Positions 1 to 10,907 of a DNA stretch of 64,000 bases are shown here, in pieces. The DNA comes from Hymenolepis diminuta (Eukaryota; Platyhelminthes; Cestoda; Cyclophyllidea; Hymenolepididae): assembly GCA_900708905.1 (NCBI GenBank), contig CAADRB010000031.1, forward strand, positions 874,061-938,060, read 5' to 3'. Position 1 is the first letter of the stretch, and every line of letters begins with the position of its first letter. A model generated the notes under the pieces. The model searched no databases. It was given only the letters and a program-made list of their open reading frames with translations, and was not told the origin of the DNA. Both the position numbers and the translations under genes were made by a program.

Positions 1-594
1 TCGTCTTCCCACTAAGAATAGATTTTCCCTAATATTTGATATTATATGACCTTTCCATTTTTATTAACAATGTCCTCAATTGTAAACATGAAAAGACAAC
101 ACATATTAATATAGCGGATTGACTAATAAGTAAACCAAATTAAGGATCAGTTATAAGACAAAATTTATAGCCCATACAGAAATCTTGGTGAAATGTTTGC
201 CATCTTTTAATTTACACCTGCTGGAAGACTTAATCAAGCTTAAAAAATGATGAATACTTGACATATTCACTTAGAACGTTTAACTAACATTCTTCCATTC
301 TTTATGATCATGGAATTTTCGTGCTTTCATTTAATAATAAGTGAGTTAAATGACATTAATAAATATACCGACATTTCTTTCTATGAAGACGTAAAACTTA
401 CGATAACAGTTCTTCAACTGTGCAGTACGGCCTTGTCAGCGCTGCTTAAATTTGAAAAGAAAGTATTGAATCATTCATTGAATTAGTCGAAAAATAACAT
501 AATTATACACAACCTTGCATGGAATGTTCGATAAGACACATAAAATAAACTATCAAAATAATCCACTTAAATTGGCTAGCCAAATATGAGACCT
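1..594. other. AT-rich non-coding stretch
   Basis: I see no coding exon, repeat partner or RNA gene here. Short open frames exist (for example 304-486 on +) but have no splice context or recognisable motif and look like chance in AT-rich DNA. Confidence 0.5.
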
Positions 595-915
595 GTTGAG
601 TGTACGAGGCTGTAAAGACGGTCGAAAGGAATGTCGTTCGCGCTAGAACATTCTGGGAAGTGCAGACGTGTTACCGATCGCGTTTCGAGCAGGCGCGGGC
701 CCAGATGTAGAGGCCTCCCAGCAAATCCGCGGTTACTATTCGTGCAACTTGGTGCTAATGGTACTTAATTACTAAGCATTTTTGCGGTAAACTCTCTCCA
801 TACAATACTTCCTGTGTTCTCACTACTTTGAACGCTGCCTAGCTAATTTCGGGATCAACTTGTATCCGAGGACTCTGCTAGGGGCTAGCTGTATTTGTCA
901 GCAGCTAGCTGGACT
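595..915. repeat. Dispersed repeat, copy 1 of 2 (partner at 42485-42800)
   Basis: This block and 42485-42800 align in the same orientation over about 310 bp. Shared landmarks in order are a CGCGCTcT/CGCGCTAG block, ACCGATCGC/ATCGATCGC, a GAGGCCTCCCAGC/GAGACCTTCCAGC block, CTAAGCATTTT, GTGTTCTCACTACT and GAGGACTCTG. It is more GC-rich than its surroundings. No coding frame is shared between the copies, so an LTR or other non-coding transposon end is the likely nature, but the family is not identified. Confidence 0.6.
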
Positions 916-3250
916 TCTAAGAGGGTTACTGATATTTATCTAGGGGCTTATTTGTGTAATATCCACCATAGATTCGTGTTTGCCAGGGATGAATTATGGT
1001 TGGTGAAGAGTAACAAAACATGAGGATAAAGCGGAAAAAACCAGAAGACCCTAAGCTGATCACATGTCCGAGCCTGCTCTTCCCGCACAGCACTTATTTT
1101 GTTAGCATTTTGGAATTAAACGCTGTTCTTCACACTTTTCTACCTTTGCGCAGACTTTCAAAAAGCAGTTTGTCAACTGCATCGGGTTTATAAGACTACA
1201 ACACTGATAATTCTACACGAATACAGCGTATATATTCAGGCGCTCTTTATACAAGTGTCCAAACATTGATAATACACGACGCGGATATTAAACCATATCT
1301 TGTAAGTCCTCTATTAACGAATACTAAGTTGTGTAAAATAATTTAGTCCATTTAAACATATAATCGTATCTAAAAAACACTTAATGCATGAGAAACATAG
1401 CCTTCAATAAAATTTAGTTTCTTATTTTATTAAAAATAGACTAACAGCTGAACATATTTCAAGGATTTAGGGCATCAAGAGTCTAACTTTATTTTCCTTG
1501 TGGAAGAATTGGGTTGCTCAGGTTCCCATAAGGAATATAACATCCTAATATTCAGGTGTCTTGAAGTGACTTACAGATAAATAGATGGGATTAGGTTCTT
1601 GATATTCGAAACGTTTTGACTAATTTGACTTAGTTCCGTGAGCGTTCGTTTTCGTCACAGCCAGTGGTGGAGAATATGGAAGAGAGCTGTTATAAATAAC
1701 TTGCATTGACTTTTTTACCATTATTGAAAATGAGTGAAATCTTATCAGTTTCGGTGGTATTATTTTCATTACTAGTAGGTTAGTCTCAAGGGACTGAGGA
1801 CACATTTTTTGAAAGGCACTTTTCTGTGTAACTGTGACGTAGTGTTAACGTTAATAACTCGGAAAATTTCTGTTAAAAAGTGTTACATTTTTCTACCTCT
1901 GAACGTTTAATAATCAATTTGCCGTCACTTAGAACGCATAGCAGTACTCTTATGTGAAATCGAAAAAATATAATAATTACATTTCTACGGCATAAATTAG
2001 GAATCAAATATCAGGTAAATTCGGGTACTCAAGGGTTGAAATTATGAAACAATAACTCATAATGAATTGACTCAACTCGCCGCAATCCAAAAGGACTTAG
2101 CTAAGGAGCTTGTTCACATTTCACATCATATTTCTAAATTAATGAGAATATTTTGCCAAGTGTAGGATAACTGATATCAAATAGAGCTGAATAATAATTT
2201 AAGGAGGTTATGTAAGACGGAGTGCAGTGATCAGGGTGCATATCTGAAAAGTCAGTGGTCACGATCCCGTTGTCCGTTAGTAAGAATCCGATGATGTGTG
2301 CTACCAAACGCCTTAGTTAGTTCTGATCGACAAGAGAGATAGTTAGATGTTATCTTCTCCTATGAACGGCTCCAGGGTACCTTCTCTCTACCCAAGTCAA
2401 GTACTTTTGACAGTTCTGCCAACGGGCTTCGGACGTTTTTTCGAGCATCACCTCACGTCCATGCATGCTTTATCTCCTCTACTTTGAGGACAATATTCAA
2501 AATATAACTTGAATGAAAGTTGATTCTTCCCTAATTTTCGTGATACAATAGGGGAATAATAAAAGCGCTTATTTCGGACGGAGATAGTAAAGGGTTAAAT
2601 AATTCCCTTGATCATTGAAGAGAAGCGCATTCTGGCACCAATGTTTGACGGAAGGCTTGAATAAAGTACTTATTCGATAGGAATTTCGCAATCCGCACAT
2701 CTCTCTTGACAGATTTTAATCAACGCATTTGGTTAATTTTAGTCGGTGGATATGCATGCTGTCAAATGATAAATGTACACATTAACTAATGTACTATTGG
2801 AACATTAAAAATATTTTGACGAATTTGTCAAGATAATACAGCACCTGATTACTTTTGACTTACAAGATTTGAAATCATTTTATGTTAGCTGGGAATTATC
2901 AGGAGAAAAACATGTGATTAAAACCTAAGTAGGGATTAACTCATATTGTATGAACAAAACTAAATGAGCTAAAATTTGACAAATGCGTACCTATGGATCA
3001 TGCTCATTCGAATTTAGTGATTTTGTCTGAATCTGTGACGAATGTCAGACCGTTCGATAAGACGATACACATTAGAGCTTGATTCATTCGTCTCACATGG
3101 AACGCTCCTCTTAAAATATGATACGCTTTTATTTCTCATATCGTAAAAACAAAAACATCGACAATAATTTCCGGTTATCACATTTTTTAATCTTATTAAA
3201 TCCGTATAAGTGTTAGCAATAATACTTATGCTTAATTGATAGATACAGGA
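916..3250. other. Non-coding stretch with no recognised feature
   Basis: Both strands hold only short frames without homology that I recognise. The only compositional feature is a slightly GC-richer patch at about 2215-2470 with no coding signal. No repeat partner was found elsewhere in the window. Confidence 0.4.
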
Positions 3251-3254
3251 TGCG

Positions 3255-4400
3255 TAAGGCATTGGAGGACACCTTACGTACTTTTAGAAAAACAGAAAAT
3301 GAAACTCTTAACGACTGAAACTTATAATTTTTTGTAACAGAACAAATTAACATAATATTAACTTCATTTTCGACCATTCCCAACCGAAACGTAATAATCC
3401 AAAGGATTAAGGTCTGGTGAATAGTTAGAAGGCGCCCATAAGTTTGGTGTGGTGTGACGTGACATGATGATGAAAACTGTCGACCATCCAATTTTGGCTT
3501 TTGAGAGTTTTATGGGATGGAGCCGAATCTTGTTGGAAGACATAGGGAGGTCTTCTTCCATTGACTACACTGTCTATCCAAGGCGGCTTAACAACAACGG
3601 TTTGAAGAGTTTCCACATAGACATCTCCATCTGCATCTGCATTGACTCTAAGGCCCCGTGGAAAAAATCGAGGAATCATAATGTGCCCCTCCCTCACTGN
3701 CCCTCACAACACCGAAAGCCATCACTGTTGCTTGCTGAAAACTTCGTGCGCGCATAGCAGTTGTTGGAACTTCGGTGGGGTCCGACCGCACATAGGCGCC
3801 TACCACTTCTTCAATTGAATTTTTCACCCTGGTGAAAGTTTTTGCATTAGAGAAAAATCAAAGACACTCTTGTTCTTCTGGGTGCTTCAGTTTGTGTAAG
3901 AGTCATTTTGCACGCATTAAACGATTTTCTTGAGTTGTTTTGTCCACATAAACTGACGACCTCGCCTAAGAACGTATGATTTGTATCCGAGGTCTCGATG
4001 AACAACATTCCTTGCATATTGTTGTTCCTTCAGACACTTGAAGGTCTTTGGCAAGGTGTCGTGCATTGACTTCCTAGGATTTTCGTCCATCATGTCATGC
4101 GCTCTTCTCACAAATTCAGGCATTCTGAATGAGTGAGTCAAGAGAGCGTTGACAGTGCTATTTTCATACACCTCCTTTCTAACCTTGCAAACGAAAGATC
4201 TGGAGACTTTTAGAAGTCTTGGTATTTCCTAATTCCTCTGTTTTGCCTTTGTAGACAATGCTACACCATGTCTTCTCATTTCATTAGTTGAGTAGTATCA
4301 GTCACGTGATCTTCTGATATAAAAAATTTATTAATTATTTCGAGTGAGTTCAAATTATGAAAATATAAATGTCTTCAAATACCTTGCGCACCCTGTGTAG
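3255..4400 (-). mobile_element. Mariner-type DNA transposon, dead copy 1
   Basis: The minus strand encodes broken pieces of a mariner transposase. The N-terminal part includes RNVVHRDLGYKSYVLRRGRQ (about 3917-4171). The central part has FQQDSAPSHKT, holding the second catalytic Asp, and the SPDLNPLDYYV box with the third Asp lies in another frame (about 3364-3697), so there is a frameshift between them. The first catalytic Asp region (family form FFSDEK) reads FFSNAK, an Asp-to-Asn change. A stop also follows KQLKKIV. The right end ends in a mariner-like terminal sequence, GCGCACCCTGTGTAG, near 4398; the left end near 3262 is only loosely its inverse. Compared with the copy at 29.8-31.1 kb it lacks about 170 bp of the transposase 3' end. 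Position 3700 is an N. Confidence 0.85.
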
Positions 4401-6355
4401 ACTGTTAAACTTATGAGAACCAGTTTGCCACATCTGTCAAAAAATATGTGAATATCAACCTGCCACAGTACATTCGAACTTTATTGGAATTAAATATCTC
4501 AGGCCGAAAAGAAATCTTATTAACAAAATGGGGACCATCTCAAATGAGATCTTCCTCATTGGTTTAGAAATTTCGGCATTCTCCGTTTAAACCAGCATTG
4601 AGACGGCTGTACATTTCGCCGATTTTATGACCATTTAAAAGGGCACATATTTAATAAGATCTGTGAATAATTTTCTAATGCGCAAACTAAAAGCGTAATG
4701 AAGATTCGAACATGACCCAGAAATATCACTAACAAAATTTTTCAACTCAAACGAGGAAAGAAATGGAGATACGATCGTGTAATTCAACACTGAACCGCGG
4801 TAAGAATGAAAGATAGCGTTAGTTTTGATTTAACAAAATACAACGATTACGTGAGAGATTTATTCCCACATCTATTCGTGCGTTTACATAATCATTATAT
4901 TACCATACTCCTTAAATGTAGTGATCATTCCCCAGGTTGGAATGCTTTTCTTTGAGTATCAAATATATGCAAAAAATGCGTATAAGTTTGGCATAGGGAT
5001 ACGTCTGTCTAAGTAGATATTGATCGGATGCGACAATTTAGAAAAAGGCTTTTCATCATGAAATAATAGACACATCCATTATCTTACTCTAGGTACCCCA
5101 GATTAGCAAATTTTCAATAAAAGCTCACTGACAAAACAACGCTACTAAATTTTACGAGAAATCAGTGTTAGAAAGGTAAAAAACCCCAATGCCCTATTTC
5201 TGGATGCTTTAAATCTTATGAAAAATATAGGTGGTTTAACCTCCAGTAATCAAAAGCTATCCTCAATTCTTTCATACTAAGAACGATACCAGTCTATCTC
5301 CTAGAGTATTCATCTATCTGATTCTGAAAAAACTCATGGATAACCCAACAAATTCCAGAAAATAACAAGAGGATGCCATCATTTGTTTTTCAACCTGAAC
5401 TTAACGATGTGTAGAGGAAATTTCTTTCGTTCTCTTTCCTCCTCCTCACAAATTAATGCTGACAAATATATTTGTGCAACAACGCCTAACACATCTCCGT
5501 GATGAAAATCATCAACTGGTGTCGCTTGGACTTCAAAGGCCGTGTATTAAAGGGGAGATATTGGATGAAGGGAGATGGTAAAGCATCCTCAGAAGGGGAT
5601 GTAACTGGGGGAGGGGATGGATTGGGATAGAGGAGGGCTTGTGGGTAGGGGTGTGGTCAGTTTAGACCACCGTCTCACAGACTACTTTAACATCTCCCTA
5701 AGTGCGCTTTCCGAATCGAAGACTTTCAAAAGCGAGGGCACTCGTTTTCATTATGCACAAATAATTTCGTCCTTCGTGTAATTATGCATCAGTGATTTAA
5801 TAAAGAATGTTTAGTTTTTCACTTAAAGCATTAGAGTTCGTAAATTTAGAAATTAGTTTAGGATAAAGTATGGGAAAAACACTTTAAAAACCAAAACTTG
5901 AGTTGAAATATTCAGAAATGAAATTTAAAAATATAAGCTGAAAACCAGTAGAAGCACTGGCTTGAATGATTAAATTATTTTGTGATTCAAGTGCATTTTT
6001 AATGGAGAGTTCGAGGTTTGATTTGAACAAATCGTCTAAATATTCATTCCGTCAATATAATTATAATAAAACATGCTTATGAATTTATAAATAAAATTAA
6101 ATGCTAAACCGTTTATAGCAATAAATGGAAGGTTCTTGAATGCCTAATAACCATATAAGTGGGAGAACTGGTGCTAGAGTTAACTGTTAAATTGATTCAA
6201 ACACAAATCGGGAATGAAATGAAGTATGTAATGGAAATTTGAGCGTAAAGATCGTGGATTTAGGAACATTCTCAAGGCATTGTGAATGTAAGGTCGAAAT
6301 AAATCTTAATCTTGTTAACTAACTCATCAGGTTGTAACAGAAATTCTATCCACTT
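4401..6355. other. Non-coding stretch with a purine-rich tract
   Basis: No exons or repeats are recognised. The only structure is a strongly G/A-rich tract at about 5550-5660 with runs such as GGGGGAGGGGATGG, which is unlike the AT-rich surroundings. A G-rich structure or a regulatory role is possible, but nothing in the sequence decides this. Confidence 0.4.
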
Positions 6356-6359
6356 TTAA

Positions 6360-7460
6360 ATTTGGACTAAAGTGAAAATTTTGTCATAAATACATTTATT
6401 TTGTGTTCAACATAGTCTCCATTTTTATTAATTACACCTTCCCATCTTGCCGTAAGCTTTCTCATTCTTCTTCATAGAATTTAGCCAATTTTGACTCAAA
6501 AAAGAAACTAGCTCCATTTCGACCTCTTCTTTTGGAGTAAACCCTTGTCCCAATTAATGATTCTGTAAGCTCTTGAAAAGATGAAAATCGGCTGGTGCAA
6601 GATGAGGAGAATATGGTGGGTGATGCATGACTTCTCAGCCGAATTCTTCAACGAGATTCTTGATTGACCTTGAAGTGGGGGATCTGACACTGTCATGGTG
6701 CAGAATCACTCCTTTTTGATTGACCAAGGAAGGCCATTTTTCCTGTAAAACTGATTTTAAAGGAGTTAGCTACTGACAGTAAACTTCAGATGTTATTGTT
6801 TGATTGTCACCCATTAGTTCCTAATAAACAAGTCTCTTTAAATCCCACCATACACACAAAAGCATTTTTTTCGAGGGACAGTCTACTTCTCGGTTGTGGA
6901 ACTGGTTTTGGACCACGATATGGCCACTGTCTTTTGCGCTTAACATTGTTGTAAAGGATCCACCACTTCTCGTCGTTGTCAGTTATGATTCGGTCTAAAA
7001 AAGGTGCCTGAGGTTCAGTTCATAAGAACGCAATGAAGGACAACAGGTCACACACTGTCGCTTGTTGATTTCTGACAGATCCCATTTCCCATGTGGGATC
7101 CATTTCCCAGCCAAGTCTTTTCATTTCCCTATATATGGTCATATGGCGGCTTACGTTAAAGGTTTTGGTCAGTTCTCTAGTAGTGCAGGTTGGATTTTCA
7201 TCAATGGCAACTCTCAATTGCTCAGAAGTGAGTTTTTCTGAGCATCCTGTTCTCGGTTCGTCTTTCAGGCTGAAATCATCCCTTTTGAAACCACCTGCAG
7301 AAAATCACCTTCTGCAGGTTTTTTCATTCACAACATCATTTCCATAAGTGTCTTTGAGTGTATTTGCTGCTGAGCTTTCCATATTTCCTTTATGATATTG
7401 AAACAGTAAAATATGCCTGATATGCTCTTTATTTGGAGTGTACATTTGGGCTAGAAATAG
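6360..7460 (-). mobile_element. Second mariner lineage, decayed
   Basis: The minus strand shows a mariner transposase of a different lineage from the 3.3-kb and 30-kb copies. The N-terminal helix-turn-helix region reads DENPTCTTRELTKTFNVSR then MTIYREMKRLGW (about 7020-7217). The catalytic-domain end contains PPYSPHLAPADFHLF (about 6580-6620). In active relatives this box is SPDLAP, so the third catalytic Asp is His here. Several frameshifts break the reading frame. The region near 6840-6980 also matches the family (a WWDLKRLVYYE-like segment). The ends are approximate because clean terminal inverted repeats could not be set. Confidence 0.75.
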
Positions 7461-8160
7461 TTATTCGTAATGATAATTATCACACAATCTGAATGAAGAA
7501 ATAATACTATATTAATTGCCATATATAAGCATATAACATTGACAAGTAATCGAGCTCTGAACACATAGCTCAAAAATTGGACAGAACTTCTGTTACAACC
7601 GGATAGATAATTGCCAAAGAAAGCAGAAGGCGGAAATACAACCAGAATATTATTTTTCTTATACATTAAAGGAACAATTTTAGCATTAACAGAAGATTCA
7701 TAAAATGAAAGTTTTCCTAGCAGTATTTCTTAAGAACCCCATTTTTGGCCAAAAAGCATGACAAAAGTACTTATTTTTGAGAACAATTTTTTGAGTGGTT
7801 ACTACTTTTTCCATGAAACCATTTACCATTCTTCTTCATATGTTCAATTTTGTCTTTTAATGACCAATAAGAAGTTACCGACAAAACAAAACACTGTAAC
7901 TGAAATAACTCCAAACAGTCATTACTGGAAAGCTGAATTTCATGGTTCTAAAGGAACACTGGAAGGCAATAGAAAATCAGTTACGAAATAAAGTTTGTCA
8001 AATATGCATTCACGCTTGATCAGCTATTAAAAGAGATTTGATAAGGTCAATTTTCCAATAGATCTGAGTAGGTTGATGGAGCTGGCTTACCAACCCTATA
8101 ATTTTAATTTTATTCACCCAAATGCAACACTACAAATTAATTTTCTCTCTCGATGAGCAA
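7461..8160. other. AT-rich stretch with no recognised feature
   Basis: A 77-codon + frame at 7758-7991 has no motif, no splice context and no known family resemblance. Nothing else is supported. Confidence 0.35.
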
Positions 8161-8477
8161 TCTATCTCATTATAATTTCTCAGCGATTATCTCCCTTCCC
8201 AAATCGACAATTTCCAAATCACAGAACGGTACATTCCTTCGGCTCCCACCATCCTCCCAACTTATACCTTTCCTCCCATTACTCCTTCTCAAGGTCTTTT
8301 TCACGTTATAGGAGGGGAGAGATATGAAAACAGGTGTACTGCGCCCATCCTTTATATCAAACTCCCTTCTCTGGTTGAGCATAATTACAGGGTAAATCGC
8401 GAGGCAGATGCGAGTTGTACTCACTCGTCCTCACTTTCCTTCGCGTTCACTCCACTCACATACACAGATAAACCTGG
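8161..8477. promoter_or_regulatory. Pyrimidine-rich, less AT-rich block before an assembly gap
   Basis: This block is richer in C and T than its surroundings (CTCCCTTCCC, CCTTTCCTCCC) and contains GATA-like sites. It resembles the C/T-rich sequence just upstream of the TCF exons at 10.3-10.9 kb, so it could be an upstream promoter or 5' UTR. That is inference only. The 84-codon minus frame across it lacks splice signals and recognisable motifs. The block runs up to a gap of 50 Ns. Confidence 0.25.
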
Positions 8478-8527
8478 NNNNNNNNNNNNNNNNNNNNNNN
8501 NNNNNNNNNNNNNNNNNNNNNNNNNNN
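8478..8527. other. Assembly gap (50 Ns)
   Basis: A run of N separates two scaffold pieces. Its length of exactly 50 may be nominal rather than measured. Confidence 0.95.
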
Positions 8528-9182
8528 AGAGTATATTTTTATCGGTGTTTATAATAAAGATTCTCCCCTCTGTGACAGACGCTATCTAAAAATTGTGATA
8601 ATTTGCATACCAGGTGGAACTCATAAAGTCTTTTCATTATCACTCCACTATATTTATCAGAATAAAGTTCTGAAAAGTAAAACGCAGATTCTTAATGGTT
8701 TAATGGTGAGTTTATTCACCGATTTTTAATACAACGTAATTTAAAATGATACATTGACAGTAGCTTATGAACTAATATACTTATAATTTTATAGGTGAAT
8801 TATGTTGAAAAATTCCGCCGATTTTCTCTAAATAGTCTTTAGGAGAATGGAATAAAGCGATAACTTCATTTAGAAACGTGTTTCTAACACTAATCTCGCG
8901 TAGCGGAAGAGTATTATAGACCCTTCATGCTGAGAAACGCGAATTCCACTACCTTCCTACCGCCTTCCATCCCGGTCAGACTTAAACAGTGCGATTGATT
9001 ATTCCACTCTTTGCCCGAGCACCGACAGATATGACAAGCAAAGCTTTTTTACATTACTTGAAAACATGACAGGTAATTTACTATTCTTCAGTTTGAAATC
9101 CTTATTTATATTTACGAAATTATGAGCTAGTTGTTTGATTATAAAAACGAATGCAGGAAAAATTGAAAATTTTACATTACAG

Positions 9183-9322
9183 ACTCCAATGTTTTCAAAT
9201 TCCTCTGATCGAAATATTTCAAATATGATAAATGAAATGATAACACATCAGATTGCCCGACAAAAATGTTCACCAATAATGCTGCCCTCTGACGGTCCTG
9301 TTGTACGCTCTACGCTGCCAAA
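9183..9322 (+). CDS. Possible orphan exon upstream of TCF
   Basis: The segment is open in one frame and bounded by a good acceptor (TTTTACATTACAG before 9183) and a consensus donor (CCAAA then GTAAGA at 9323). It would enter in phase 0 and leave in phase 2, giving 46 codons that include NMINEMITHQIARQKCSPIM. It cannot join directly to the TCF exon that begins near 10899, because the phases do not match; another exon would be needed between them. No family is recognised. It could be an alternative 5' exon of TCF, a fragment of another gene, or chance. Confidence 0.25.
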
Positions 9323-10249
9323 GTAAGAAATAGATAACCTGAAGTTAAATTTAATTCTTTTTTTAAGATTTTTCATTTTCTTTTTTTGTGAGGACATATG
9401 AAAGGAACGAAAACATAGAAAAAAAGATCAAGTTGATGGAATTAAGAGGCACCTAAGAGAAAATATAAACTCAAAAATAGATACATAACTGCAACCTGTA
9501 TCTTGAATATTTTTTGTAGTTAATCAACTCTTTCACCTTAGACACAAGAGCTGCATAATTTTTACAGTGCGTGGAGATATTCCATCCTGGATGTCAATAC
9601 GTATTATAGAAGAATTTGCTAATCAGTTCGTGGAAAATGAAAAAAATAAGTGAAAAAAGTGGACGCTTAAGTCGAAAACTTAAATTAAAACAAAATATGA
9701 ACTGAAAAGAAAATTGTAAAGGGAAGGTATCATAACACTACAATTACCGGAAAAGCAGACAACTGAAATAACTCTGGCAATAAAACGTAATTTGGCAAAA
9801 TTGTAAAATTGTTCGATCTGTGACTGCTTTCCTTGATCTAGAAAATTTCAACTTATCCGAAATCAAATAACTCTTGAGGCAAAGTTATAACGGCAAAACA
9901 ATTTCACACAAGTTGGCCGCTTGTTAATCATTTTGACATATTACTCGGAACTATAAAACTACATTAATCAATAATTATGCTCGTAATGACTTTTTTATTA
10001 ATATTTGATTCAATTTCCAGCAATCTTCATGAGTATTGTAAAATATAATGATAAATTAAATTAAATCAATTCATAGCAATATGAATTCTTGGGACTTAAA
10101 GCTATAAAAGAGCTTTATATTAATTTAATACTTCTGATGGATGATGCTATTCCAAGAGATAAAAATTATAGGTGAAATGAGCAAGATTCATATTTTTCAA
10201 AATAAGTTTATCCAAAATCTTAAAATAGCCGAAAGAGAGAGCTCTTAAT

Positions 10250-10470
10250 CAAATGAGCCAATCGGCCTTCCAAAACAGTCGCCTACTCTACCCCCTTCGT
10301 CAATGGGATTGGTCAACACTTTTTGCCTCATTTCCTCCTCCTCGTATTAGCGAACCAATGAGTGCCTAGACGCAGCTTCTAATTATCCAGTCAACAAGCA
10401 ATTGTCGCCCTTTCGGGAGGGAGGGGGTGGGGTGCTGATTGCTGCCTTAAAGACTAAGAGAACTTCTAGG
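10250..10470 (+). promoter_or_regulatory. CCAAT-box cluster, probable TCF promoter region
   Basis: Within about 100 bp there are three CCAAT motifs: GAGCCAATCGG (near 10255), its inverse GGGATTGGTCAAC (near 10303) and GAACCAATGAG (near 10352). A G/A-rich tract follows at 10415-10480. The block is much less AT-rich than its surroundings and lies 450-650 bp upstream of the first TCF coding exon. No TATA box stands out. The promoter role is inferred from motif density and position. Confidence 0.45.
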
Positions 10471-10907
10471 GAGGGAAGGGGAAAGTATGATGGTTAAATG
10501 GGAAGATTCTCGTCCTGACATCAGTATTCATAAACTCACTCTCAACGATAAAGGTGGACAGTAGCTTTCATCTTTATCGTTCTTCTGTCTCAAACGGGTG
10601 TATCTCTCACTTCTCATATCCTCTGTGTGTTTGTGTCGCCACCGCCTAAGTAAGGAAGAAATCGTAATCAAAGAGAAGAATTGGCTTTACCCTCTATTCC
10701 TCTTCCCACTCTGTATGTCACATAAAGAACTTTATACACATACAAAGGCACCAAAGAACTATTCTGTTTTTTTCTTTTTTATCGACCCCAAAGTACCTGT
10801 TCACAAAAGGGAGATTCCGTATTCCTCTGGCTTTAGACAAGAAAGGTAAAGAGAAAAGTGAAAAGATATTACACGAACTCCCCTTCCCCTTTGTCTAGTT
10901 TTTCGAT

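Noticed and set aside
3464..3757. 97-codon + frame across mariner copy 1
   Set aside because: It is the antisense shadow of the transposase and recurs unchanged in copy 2.
10598..10849. 83-codon + frame just upstream of TCF
   Set aside because: It is out of phase with TCF, Ser/Phe-rich from C/T-rich sequence and most likely 5' untranslated DNA.
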